From NCBI GenBank assembly GCA_024305745.1, contig JAHRBS010000010.1:2549501-2613500 (forward strand): 64,000 bases of DNA. The letters are read 5' to 3'. This document shows, one piece after another, positions 1 to 9,976 of the stretch; the stretch's first letter is position 1; each line of letters opens with the position of its first letter. Under the pieces are notes generated by a model. It was not told the DNA's origin and did not search any database. It was given only the letters and a program-made list of their open reading frames with translations. The position numbers were made by a program, and so were the translations under genes. This DNA comes from Polyporus tsugae (Eukaryota > Basidiomycota > Agaricomycetes > Polyporales > Polyporaceae).

Positions 1-434
1 AGTTCTCGGTTCAACCCGAGCCCTTCGGGGGAGGGGGTTTATAGTACAGCTATCGAATACAGCACGTTGTCTAGCGCCTTGCAATGAGCGGTTCCGAAAC
101 GCAATCTAAATACGTACGTGTATATGAATACTTGTCCCGCTTTCTTCGCTCTCCGCCAGCCCGGCACAGCCTTCTTGTTCCACTAGAGCGCCCTGCTGGC
201 TTGCGTTTTCCGTATCATTGTGAAAGGCGCTTTAACGAAAAAGCACAGAAAGCGAAGCTACGGGTAACAGCAAACCAGTGAATAAGATAGCGTATTATCA
301 TGACGATGCAAGAGGCGTAGTACGAGGGTTCGCGGTGGGATCGGGGGACGGAGACAGTAGGATTTGGCCACAGCGCGCGTGATAGTAGACTAGGTCTAAC
401 AGAAAGGATGATACTCATACCTGAGGCAGCTCCA
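1..434. other. No gene recognised at left edge
   Basis: No reading frame here resembles a protein family, and none continues convincingly into the MFS gene. A short C/G-rich hairpin-like stretch sits at the extreme left edge. This is probably the 3' flank of the MFS transporter. Confidence 0.5.
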
Positions 435-2633
435 TCATCGGGCCAACGAGCTCTTGGCGCGCATCTTTTCGCCATAGAACCACAGCCAGACGGGGAACGG
501 GATACCGAGGGCGATCGCCAGTCCAGCGAGGAGCGAGTTGCCTCCGCCGATCCCGAGCGCGGCAAACATCTGGCTGCCGAACAGGGGGAAGGCGAAACCG
601 AGCATTGACCGGAAGACCGACGCGGCGGCGAGGGCGCTGGCCGCGTATGTGAAGGTGTCGACGAGGTAGAGCTGGATCGGCAAGCTAAGTGGCCAATGGG
701 GAACAATGTGTCAATAACAACGTCCTTCGATGCATATACCGGCCGGGAACGGAGCTCAGACTCACAACGTGGTCATCATCCCGAATCCGAAGATGCCGGT
801 GCCAATGATCGGCATGATCCAGTGGATCCTCGCCTGCACCGACCATCCATACCAGCTGGCGAACACGTCAGCGAGTGATCTACGTGCAAGTCATCGGCGT
901 GAACTCACAACACGCCAATGGGGACAAAGATCGAGCCGAACACGAGCACCGGGATACGGAACTCGGGCTTCCCCCTTCCATGTTTTTTGACCAGCTACGC
1001 GAAGCGATTATTGGGTGAGTTGACCACAACAAAGAATAGCGCACACACCCTACTGTACACGCGGTCGGAAAGGTAGACGCTCAACAACGTCGCCGACACG
1101 AATCCAATACCAAGACCGATGTAGGCTAGGCCGCCAGCGCCAGTGCTGAAACCATAGATGCCACTGAAGACCTCTAAACAATCAGGTTAGTCAAGAGTAG
1201 GACATCGAAGCTCTGTACAATTTACCCGGGAAAACGGCGAACATGAGGTAGTAAATGCCTGTCGGCAAGTTAGCAAACTCAGAGACGGGTGTTGAGATGA
1301 AGCACGGTCCGCACCATACATGCTACGCGCGGTGATGCTTGTGAGCACAAAGATAGCATTTAGGGGAACGGGGGGGGGACTCACAGAGCCATGTATGCAC
1401 TCAGCAGGAAGCAGATAATGCTCCTCGTGAGGAGCATGAAGGGCCGCGTCATGTCAACCCACAGACGATGCAGTCCTCCACTATGCTCCTGCACAAGGTG
1501 GGGATGCAACTGTGAAGCAGTTTCGGGATCGGCGGACGTCTTCGCGCGGCGCAGGCGGATAACTGGGTGATATGTTTCTTGGAGGAAGGGAATGCCAAGG
1601 ACAGCGGCGATGAGGCAAAGGCCTGCGATGACGACGAAGATGTACCGGAATCCGATTGACTCTGCAATAAAACCACCTGCTATGGGGCCAATGACAGGGC
1701 CCAGAAGCGGGCCGAGCGAATACAATGCCATGGCAGATGCGCGGTCTTTCTCGGAGAAGAGGTCGCTGATTGTGCCACCACCGCATGCAATGGGTGCGCT
1801 CCCGACAAATCCGGCTGAAAGACGCAGGATGAGTGCACACAGTGGGAAACTACAGGCGGATGACATACCAAGAATACGGAAGCCGATCAAGTCAGCTGCC
1901 GTGGGTGCATAGGCGCATCCAAAATTGAAGCCCAGGAATAACAAATTGTTTATATGCAGCACCTAGAAGTTTGCGTGCGTGAATAGCAGGTCTTTTAACA
2001 CGCGGAAACGCACGACGCACCCATGTACGGCCGTAAATTTCAGATATTGGTGCGAGGAATAGTGGACCGATGGCGAACGTTAACAAGAATACACTGAGAG
2101 TGGCGGCAATCTCGGTCTGGCTGGTGATGTGGTAACGAAGACCAACGTCTGGGAGGGCAGGGGCCATCATAGACGATCCCAAGGGAGCGACGAAGGTGTA
2201 TAATGATACCTGCCGGTGTGGAACAGTCGGTCAGCCCGGCTACATCGCGGTAAATGCGATATCTGGAGTGGTGAACGGACAATCGAAACCATGACCCATT
2301 TCTTGCCTGAAGGCCAGTTTCTAGGGTTGATGGGATCGTGCGCCCAATCATCCTCAGCGTTTTCTAGGGCTTCTTCCTAAATCACGTATGAGTGGATGAA
2401 TACTCAGGACCGCACATATATCGTTATGTGATGATACACACCTTCTTGTCCTCAGGAAAAGCGGACTCTCCCTCACCACCATGTCGGACCGTGTCGAGCT
2501 TGGCCTTCTCAAGCGAGTCGTCAACAGGGATTGTGGGGACGGGATGGTGAACGTGGGTTCCCGAGGAGACGGAAGAGAGCCTGGACGCTCCGGACGGCTC
2601 TATGGGCGCGTTGTCATTTTCAACGGCCGACAT
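435..2633 (-). CDS. MFS transporter, DHA1 (drug:H+ antiporter) type
   Basis: Multi-exon gene for a 12-TM plasma-membrane or vacuolar exporter of the DHA1 family, which moves drugs, polyamines or organic ions against protons. The chosen start opens MSAVENDNAP, a hydrophilic tail. The next exons carry the first TM segments and the loop-2/3 signature PLFLAPISEIYGRTW. The following exon has AGFVGSAPIACGGGTISDLF and YSLGPLLGPVIGPIAGGFI (motif C-like, antiporter signature), then the central cytosolic loop beginning ETYHPVIRLR. The final exons encode the C-terminal helices and end MRAKSSLAR-stop. At least six introns are inferred. Exon edges in the 700-1380 stretch are uncertain because small exons are separated by short introns. 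The substrate cannot be told from sequence. It lies downstream of PRP5 on the same strand, with no functional link apparent. Confidence 0.85.
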
Positions 2634-3140
2634 GAGTGAACGGGACGTCGGGCGGAGGACAGAGGGGAAGGGGAAGGGGACGGGAATGCATGAGGCCAGG
2701 AGAAGGAGATATATGATTGCCACTATTCGACAGTCATTCGAGATTTGTCCCAAGAAGAAAACACGCCCGGCCCTCCGAGTCGGAGCCCATCCTTCTCTGC
2801 CAATCAGGAATTAGTACCGTGTGTTAATTCGATATTGATGAGCTGTTAACGACATGTCAATGACCGGTCAAGGACAGCAAGTCCGGGCCGTTCAGTCAGC
2901 AGGCCTCAGTCCCAGTCCGTCTCGATCGTTCCCGCGGCACCCCCACCCCCGCCCGCGGCTGCCCGCGGACGCCAGCACAGCAAATTCCCTTCTTCGCATT
3001 TCTGCCCCTTCCCGGAAGTTGGAACCAGTGCCCATGGCACAGCTCCTCAGGGTATGTATCAATTTCAAGGAAACCAGGCTACTTATCGTCACAATGATTA
3101 GGTACAGCACAAACCCAGTACAACGAACTCTAACCTAACC
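2634..3140. other. Intergenic, 5' of MFS gene and 3' of PRP5
   Basis: About 0.5 kb without a supported gene. It must hold the MFS promoter and the PRP5 3' UTR. A C-rich run near 2936-2960 is the only compositional feature; no clear TATA box is visible. Confidence 0.5.
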
Positions 3141-6100
3141 TCACACAACGCTGTACCTCCCCGCGGTGGCCGTGGGGTTCCGCATTTCTGCTTGCAGCGC
3201 AGCAGCGGACGCCTCCACCAACAGCCGCTTGATCTCCCGCACGGCTTGCTCAACCTGTCACACCCAGTCAGTCTCCTTTTGGCATTGGAGGTGTTCATGG
3301 GACCACTCACCCGCCATTCCTCGTTCGATTCAATGAGCAAATGCAGTTTGGGCGGACCATCGGCCGGAGGTTCCTTTCCAGGTTCGTAGTAGATCCCTGT
3401 GAGAGAAATGTCGTCGTCGGAAAAATGAGCAATACGTCCTGACGCTATCAGCGGAATTGGCTGGCGATTGACGTACCCTTGTTTGTCACTGATGCGCCTG
3501 TCATATCGATGAGCTAAAGACACACCCCAATATCAGCTCCAAAACACTAACTCCAACACCACCACACCCACCTGCACCATCGTCTCCTTGTTCGTAACGC
3601 GCCACCTCGCCTTCTGCGGGTAGTCGTTGATGGGAATAATCGCGTGGAACTCGGTCGCGTCGATCGCCGTCCGCTTGCTCGTCAGCTCTTCGTGTTGCAC
3701 CTGCGACTGCGCCACGAGCTTGTGCGCCCGCAACTGGGCGTTGAGCTTCGCCACAACACTCGAAGCCTGCTTATGCGCCGCAGTGTCCTTTCCTGCGCGC
3801 TCGGCCGCCTCCTGTGCCGCACGCAGGGAGTTCTGTAGCTTCTCTTCCTCCTTGGCCTGCGCAAGCCGCCTAGCCGCCGCCGCCGCACCCGCCACACCAA
3901 GAAGACCCTTCGAAGAGTCAGGGGCAGGACCACGCTTGACCTCGACTTTGAAATTGCCGAACGTCATGTCGTCACCCTCCTTCTTCGTCTCGGTAGTCGC
4001 CGCCGCCGCCGCCGCCTCTTGTTGCTGCTTCTCTTCCTCCGGCTCGCCGTACGCCTTCCGTTCCGCCTTCTCCTTCGCGTCGCGTTCCTGGTCAAGCCGG
4101 TCCAGACCCTTGCCGCCGAAACCGGACCCGGCGACCTTTGCTTTCCCAGACTTGACTTTCTCGAGGAAACCTGAAACGCGTATCTGGATCAGAGTCTGCC
4201 CCCCCTGTTTGAAGGTGGACCGCCCACGTACCGCTGCTAAGCTCTTCGAGCTCCTTAGGCACTGCGGCGTCACTAGCTTTCAGGGCGCGGTAGATGTCAA
4301 CCGAGTACCTGTCCTGCTCTGGCGTGATGAATGTCACGCATGTTCCCTTGTTGCCCGCACGGCCCGTGCGACCTGCGCGGTGGACGTAATCCTCCATGTG
4401 GTTCGGAGCGTCGTAGTTTATAACGAGTTTGAGCTGCTTGACGTCCAAACCGCGAGCGGCGACCGAGGTGGCGATGACGACGGGCACCACGCCGGACTTG
4501 AAATCCGCGATAGTGGAATCGCGGTCGACCTGATCCTTACCCCCGTGTAGGGACATGCAAAGGTAGCCTTTGCGCATGAGCTCGCGGAGGAGATTGTCAG
4601 CGCCCTCCTGCCTGTCGACGAAGATGAGCGTGCGACACTCAGGGTCCTCGTTGTACGTCTGCCCGAGAATCTCCAACAGACGGTTAAATTTGCTGTCTTC
4701 CTCGCGGACCTCGACGATCTGGTCAATCTCCGCAGCGACCACAGATCGGCCACCGACAGTAATCTCCAGTGGTTTTCGGAGGATCTTGCGGGCGAGCGAG
4801 TCCATTTGTCGCGGGAACGTCGCGGAGAAGAGGACGGTCTGGCGGTCGGGGCGGATGTTGTTGACGATCTTCATGACCTGAGGTTCGAAACCCATGTCGA
4901 ACATACGGTCAGCCTCGTCCAATACAAGGTAGGTGACGCGCTTGAGGTTGGTGACACGGCCGGAGTTTGCTGTCAGAAGGTCGATCATGCGTCCGGGCGT
5001 GCAGACGATAATCTCCGCGCCCTTCTTCATCTCAGCAATCTGGTCCTTGATAGGAGAACCGCCATACGCACAGACAGCCTGGAGACAACGATTAGGGACA
5101 GTTCGAAGTAAGCAAACGACAACACTCACGCGAAGACCGAGGACGCGAAGGAAGGGCTTACACTCCCTATGAATTTGCACTGCGAGCTCGCGGGTCGGGG
5201 TCATAACAAGGGCAACAGGGCCCTCCATCTGCTCTAGAGGCCGCTGATCCTTGATATGTCGGAACATAGGGAGGAGGAACGCAATGGTCTTGCCAGAACC
5301 GGTCTTAGCTACACCGATGACATCGCGACCAGACATGATAGCCGGAATGGCTTGAGCCTGGATAGGCGTGGGGGAGACGTAGTTGAGCTTCTTGATGACT
5401 TCGAGACTGATGTTTTATCAGCGCGCAGGTCCGGAAGACAAGTCGATCCTACTCACCATGTCGCGGGAAGACCGAAATGACTCCACTTGGTGACGGGACG
5501 GGGACAGTCAACACCACGAATTTTGATGCCGTCGAGCTCGAGACGTAACAACTCCGCCTCCTCATCGGTCATCTCAGCGATATCCGGAGGCGCAGTATAG
5601 AACTCTTTGCGGAAATGGTCATATGCGATGCGGGAATGGTCGATTGCCGCGAGATCCTTCTTCCTAGCCTTCTTCGCAGCCAACGCAAGGATGTCCTCGG
5701 GGTTGAGGTCCGTTGCGTCTAGTTCGTCTGGATCAGGACCTTGATCCTCCCCCTCATCTGCTCCACCCTCATCCAAGCGAACACCGAGACTACCGGTCGT
5801 CTTCATCTTCTTTATGTCCTCTAAGTCGACCTTCTTCACCTCTTCTTTGACGCCACTCATGAACGCATCGAGAGGGTCGACTTCGTCGTCCTCATCCATG
5901 GCGTCAGCGGTCTTCGCCTGGGTGGCGGTGGCGTCATCGTCGTCATCGGCCTCGAGGTCGCCAATGTGGCCGTCGGTCATCGTCATATCCACATCGGGGA
6001 GGTCGAGCGTTTGGAGCTTTCGTTTCGTTTCAACGGAGTCGTCCAGCAGGGATGATTTGGAGGTCTTCAGCAGCTCGGGTTTCAAAGGGAGACCCTTCAA

Positions 6101-6776
6101 ACCGAGACTGCCTAGCGCCGCGCGGTTGAGGTGCGAGCCAGCAGTCCCGTTCACTGTTGCACCTGCTGTTTATAGGGGATCAAGTGGTGTGAAATCCCGA
6201 ATTGCACGGAAGGCGGGAAACATACTCACCTGGAGCAGTCTTTCCAGCCAACGCCATAGCTTTAACCTTTGCTTCGTCCAATGCTTTCTTCGCATCCCGC
6301 TCCTTCTTCCACGCTTCTAGCCTCGCTCTCTTCGCCTTCAGCTTCTCGTCCTCCACCGGGGGTGTCGAGTTCTTGCTGTCGGGCTGTGATGGCGGCTGCG
6401 CGCGAGCAGGGGAAGGGGGTCGATCGCGATGGCCGGGGTCCCTCGAGCGTGAACGACGACGGTCGTCCCGTCGGTCGTCGCGGTGGTCGCGGCGGCGGTC
6501 GTCCCGATACCTATCGTCGCGGTATCTGTCTCTATCCCGATGCGAATCCCGGTCTCTGTCCCGATCCCTATCCCTGTCTCTGTCCCTGTCTCTTTCCCGC
6601 TCCCTGTCCCTGTCTCGGTCACGGTACGCGTCTCGTTCCCGGTCGTCGTGTACCCTCGATCTAGTGGGTCTTGGGGCGTTGCGCCTCGTCGGCGACGGAG
6701 ACCGCGGTGAACGGTGAGACGGCCTTACCCTCTTATTCGACGAGTCTGGTGAGTGGGACCTGTCTCTTCTAGCCAT
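3141..6776 (-). CDS. PRP5: Prp5-type DEAD-box RNA helicase (pre-mRNA splicing)
   Basis: Orthologue of yeast Prp5/human DDX46, the nuclear ATPase that remodels U2 snRNP for branch-site pairing during prespliceosome assembly. The N-terminus ([15 protein letters not shown]) is RS/RD-rich with a long Asp-Arg/Glu-Arg tract, then a Lys/Glu coiled-coil-like stretch. Exon 2 carries the acidic block and the DPLDAF motif typical of Prp5. The helicase core shows AKTGSGKT (I), PTRELA (Ia), TPGR (Ib), DEAD (II), SAT (III) and [10 protein letters not shown] (VI). After the core come [11 protein letters not shown] and a Glu/Gln/Ala-rich tail. The conserved C-terminal module runs through TNKETMVQ, then a spliced exon with [16 protein letters not shown], and a last exon that I join as [12 protein letters not shown], ending at a stop at 3141. 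About six short introns. Divergent from PI31, with 188 bp between start codons. Confidence 0.93.
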
Positions 6777-6964
6777 GGTGGGTGAGGGTGGGAGAGCTGC
6801 GAGTGGTGCCGTGGTGGTCGCTGCAAGAAGCGAGTCCTCTTAGACGCCCATACGGTGCCGGGTTCGGAAGGAAGGATTGCGTAACACGAGCGTCTTCCCA
6901 CTGCAGTGTACATGACTCTAGAGTCCGTCTGTACTTTAGGTTTCTACCTCCTTCTCCATTCACC
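6777..6964. promoter_or_regulatory. Shared divergent promoter, PRP5 / PI31
   Basis: Only 188 bp separate the two start codons, so both core promoters lie here. No obvious TATA box is seen, as expected for housekeeping genes. A pyrimidine-rich tract directly precedes the PI31 ATG. Confidence 0.5.
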
Positions 6965-8097
6965 ATGGTTGCGAATATTCTCGACGCCTCTGCTCTCCTT
7001 CATGCACTACCCAATCTGCTCCCTCCCGGGAAGAAAACCCTGGAGTCACAGCAGGATGCCATTGCTGCCTTGGTACACACCGCGTTAACCACCCTGACTT
7101 TCCGTCTCGCCGGTGTAGACGAGACCGGACCCTCGCACACATTCGAGAAAAACGTGTTACCGGAAGAGTGGAATCAACACGGTCCCGGTAACTACACGTT
7201 TAAATACAAGCATGAGCAGAGCAGCTTGGAGTTCCTTGTGAAGGTGGTGAAGCTAGGCAGTCGCACCCTGATCAACTCGATCGCGATTGAGGTGACTCAT
7301 ATTCTCGTCCATTGCTACTACACCTTGCTTACCTTCATATTTATTCGACAGACCAATAACGCTGTCAGTCTTGACATCTCCACAGACGATTTTACCTCCC
7401 CTTCCTTCTTTCCCCATGACCTATCCTCAAGCTCGGCGCCCCTTGCGCACGGCTTCATCTCGTCGAACCGCGTCGACGATTTCATCGCGCAATTCAAGCT
7501 TACCACAGTGCAGAAGCTGATTCCGGCACTACGTAAGGAGGGGTACTCTGAGACGGCTACGGAGACCAGTGCAGGTCCGAGCCAACGGCAGGCACCAGCG
7601 CCGGAAGCGCCCCCCGCTCGACCCAGACCAGAGGAGCCACCCCTCCCTCCCGCACGCCCACCCTTCGGGTACCCATCCCCACGCAACCCTCTTGAAATTG
7701 GGCGTCGTGACCGGGACCCCTTCCCTACTAATCCCTTCGCTCCTCCTCCTCTTTTCCCGGGCAACGGGGGTGACGGTATGTTCGTTGGTCCCAACCATCC
7801 CATCTTTGGTCCCGGAATGCGCGGTCCTGGGCCAGGCGGGATGGGCCCATGGGGTGGGGATGGCTACCTCCCTCCTTTGGGCGCACCTCCAGGTGCTCGC
7901 TTTGACCCCGTCGGTCCTGGCATTGGTCCAGGCGCACCATTCCCTGGCCGTATGCCCCCTGGCGGTCGTAACGGCCCGTTCGGCCGCCAGGAACCCGATA
8001 ATGATGAGTTCCCGCCTCCTGGATCGGTGAGCAGTTTCCCTTTTCATCGCCTTACTTCCACTCATTTCGACACTCCCAGCGAGACATGTTCATGTAG
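6965..8097 (+). CDS. PI31-like proteasome regulator
   Basis: Homologue of PSMF1/PI31, a cytosolic and nuclear modulator of the 20S/26S proteasome. The N-terminal half (MVANILDASALLHALP onward, about 160 aa) matches the PI31/Fbxo7 (FP) dimerisation fold, including the conserved core NYTFKYKHEQSSLEFLVK. The C-terminal half is disordered and Pro/Gly-rich, as in all PI31 proteins. Two introns are clear. One is 7291-7351. The second begins at 8027 and joins PPPGS to a last exon reading RDMFM-stop, which recreates the conserved PI31 C-terminal end that binds proteasome subunits. Without that splice the frame would run on with unrelated residues, so the intron is well supported. The start ATG has a good Kozak context (CACCATGG). 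Confidence 0.88.
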
Positions 8098-8609
8098 GAA
8101 TAGCAAGGAATTCTCGTGACATCCAGGGATATTCGCGATGTCTGGAACGTTGGACTGTGGAATATCGAAATGCTCTGTTGCAATACTGCCTTCCTATTCT
8201 GGCTACTCGCTTGTATAGTACTACGTGTATCATATCGAGTCAGTCGTGGTCGTGCGTGCGTGTGTAATCGTATCCTCGGGTAGTATATGTTGTATGGGAG
8301 TGTATGGGAGCCTGGGCTACTGCGCCCGCATGTGTCCAATTGTGAACAATAGCCAAAAGCCGAGTTTGCCCAAAAAGGATGTGGCAGCCATACTGGTACC
8401 GCGGCAACGGCCAGGAGAGTCGAGGAGGGGCGTGACTGGGGGATTCCGCGCATGTACGTACATGCTGATCGGCCAAACTCCTGCACCACCCGCCGCGCTA
8501 TATAAACTTCCAACTCGACCACTTCTAATTCCCGACCACCCATCCCCCAAACGCACTCCCGCTCTCAGCTCTATAACACAGCGCCCGTACCTACTGTACA
8601 CAAGACAAA
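8098..8609. promoter_or_regulatory. Intergenic with TATA box for the 8610 gene
   Basis: About 0.5 kb between two same-strand genes: the 3' UTR of the PI31 gene, then a promoter. A TATATAAA at 8499-8506 lies about 105 bp before the ATG at 8610, followed by a CT-rich leader. The rest holds no supported gene. Confidence 0.6.
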
Positions 8610-9642
8610 ATGCCTCCATCACCAAGCAAGTCTCCCACTCGGCCCCGAAGATCGACCGCAAACGGCGACCTGCCCTCCTTCATGCGGCGTCCTCCGAAAC
8701 CCGAGGGCGTGAAGACCATTCTCGCATACGCCACCCTGAACAAGCTCTCCGCGTCGGAGCTCGAGGACCGATACCAACACAACGCGCGCATCCTAGCCGA
8801 GACGTAAGTACTTGACAAGCTTTTGAGTTTCCCGATCTGCGTCGTAATGTCCAGCTCCCCTCCCCCTCTTTACCCCTTTCGTTCCGTGCCATGCCAGGTC
8901 CGCGTCGAGCTCGCATTTCGTCAAGCAGCTGGAGGACCAGCAAGCCGCCATCAGATACCGCCTCAATGATCTCGGTGTCGAGAGCATTCGATCACAACTG
9001 GAGCACACCAGGCTCGAGGAGGAAGAGTCTATGAGCGTGGACCCGCCTCCGCCACCCCCAGACGAGTATAGACCGATTGGTGCAAAGGCACGGGCACTCG
9101 CTCGATGGGTGCGTGTTGCCGCATTGTCCTATTCGTTCAATCACGTTGATATATGCGTCCGTTCGCCATTCAGAATGCAGTGGCAAGAGGTGCTGCAGTA
9201 GGAGGCATGTCGCATGACGAAGCCGCCAACATTCTGCGGGAGACATACCAACGCGAACAAGAACACAAGGCGAGGGTGATCGACAGGCGGAGGAGGCGGG
9301 GAGAAGTCATGCCTGGCGAACAGCTCACGCGGGCTGAGATGGATGCGCGGATGCTCGCATTCCTGTGCGTCGTTCATCTCCGAGTATATACGTACCCAAC
9401 TAACGACCGCCATTAGCACATACAAGCCCACCGATTCAGACCTCGAAGAAGATGATGATGATGACGAAGACGACGAAGAGGAAGAGGAAAATGAGGAAAG
9501 CCGTCCCTCATGGTTCGACGAAGACGATCAAGATGACGGGATTAAAGGGCAGGACATCATCGAGCCAGATTACGAAGACCTAGCGAGTGTCATCCGCATT
9601 GATGAAGCGCGGATTCCTTGGTCCATACCGCGCGAAGAGTAG
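8610..9642 (+). CDS. Acidic conserved fungal protein, function unknown
   Basis: Four exons inferred from phase-compatible GT-AG introns (near 8804-8897, 9109-9176 and 9364-9417). The protein starts MPPSPSKSPTRPRR and has a helical middle (LSASELEDRYQHNARIL, then LEDQQAAIRYRLNDLG) with coiled-coil character. A charged helix follows (ETYQREQEHKARVIDRR). The tail is dominated by a run of Asp/Glu codons before the end RIPWSIPREE. There are no TM segments and no signal peptide. I do not recognise a family; the acidic tail and basic helices would suit a nuclear or chaperone-associated protein, but that is inference. The TATA box upstream supports the start. It is convergent with the FYVE-RING gene. 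Confidence 0.7.
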
Positions 9643-9799
9643 TGGACATCCGCATTGGTGATGTTGATCTGTATCTTATGTGCGATGTAACGAATAATGT
9701 GTAGCAGTAGGTCATAATATCCAGGAGCATGATCGGAACGATAACACTAGAACTAGCATCAAGGGGCGTAAGCGTAAAGATTGCAAGGTAACACCCCAA

Positions 9800-9966
9800 C
9801 CAATATAAAACGAGAGATAGTTTCTTGAGAAGTGGGAGCCGACAACTGGATAACCCCCCCCCACCCCCCCCAAGCTCGTAAGGCGAGGGAACGGGACAAG
9901 GTCTGGTTGAACGCTGAACTTCCACTTCTTGCTCAAAAGCGTAGACTATCTCTCGTTTTATATTGG
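9800..9966. repeat. Inverted repeat with 22-bp perfect arms between convergent genes
   Basis: Left arm 9800-9821 and right arm 9945-9966 are exact reverse complements (left arm begins ccaatataaaacgag). Pairing continues imperfectly inward (ttgag..aagtgg on the left against its complement on the right). The 123-bp loop contains a C-homopolymer stretch near 9856-9871. It sits just after both stop codons. It could be a small MITE-like element or a two-way 3'-end structure; no target-site duplication is obvious. Confidence 0.8.
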
Positions 9967-9976
9967 CCGAAGTTCC

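Noticed and set aside
1..30. tRNA T-arm-like hairpin (ctcggttcaacccgag) at the left edge
   Set aside because: The loop pairs as 6 nt rather than the 7-nt TPsiC loop, and no acceptor, D or anticodon arm is present in the window.
3627..4550. Long plus-strand open frame opposite the PRP5 C-terminal region
   Set aside because: Antisense shadow of GC-rich helicase exons; low-complexity Ser/Arg/Ala content and no domain.
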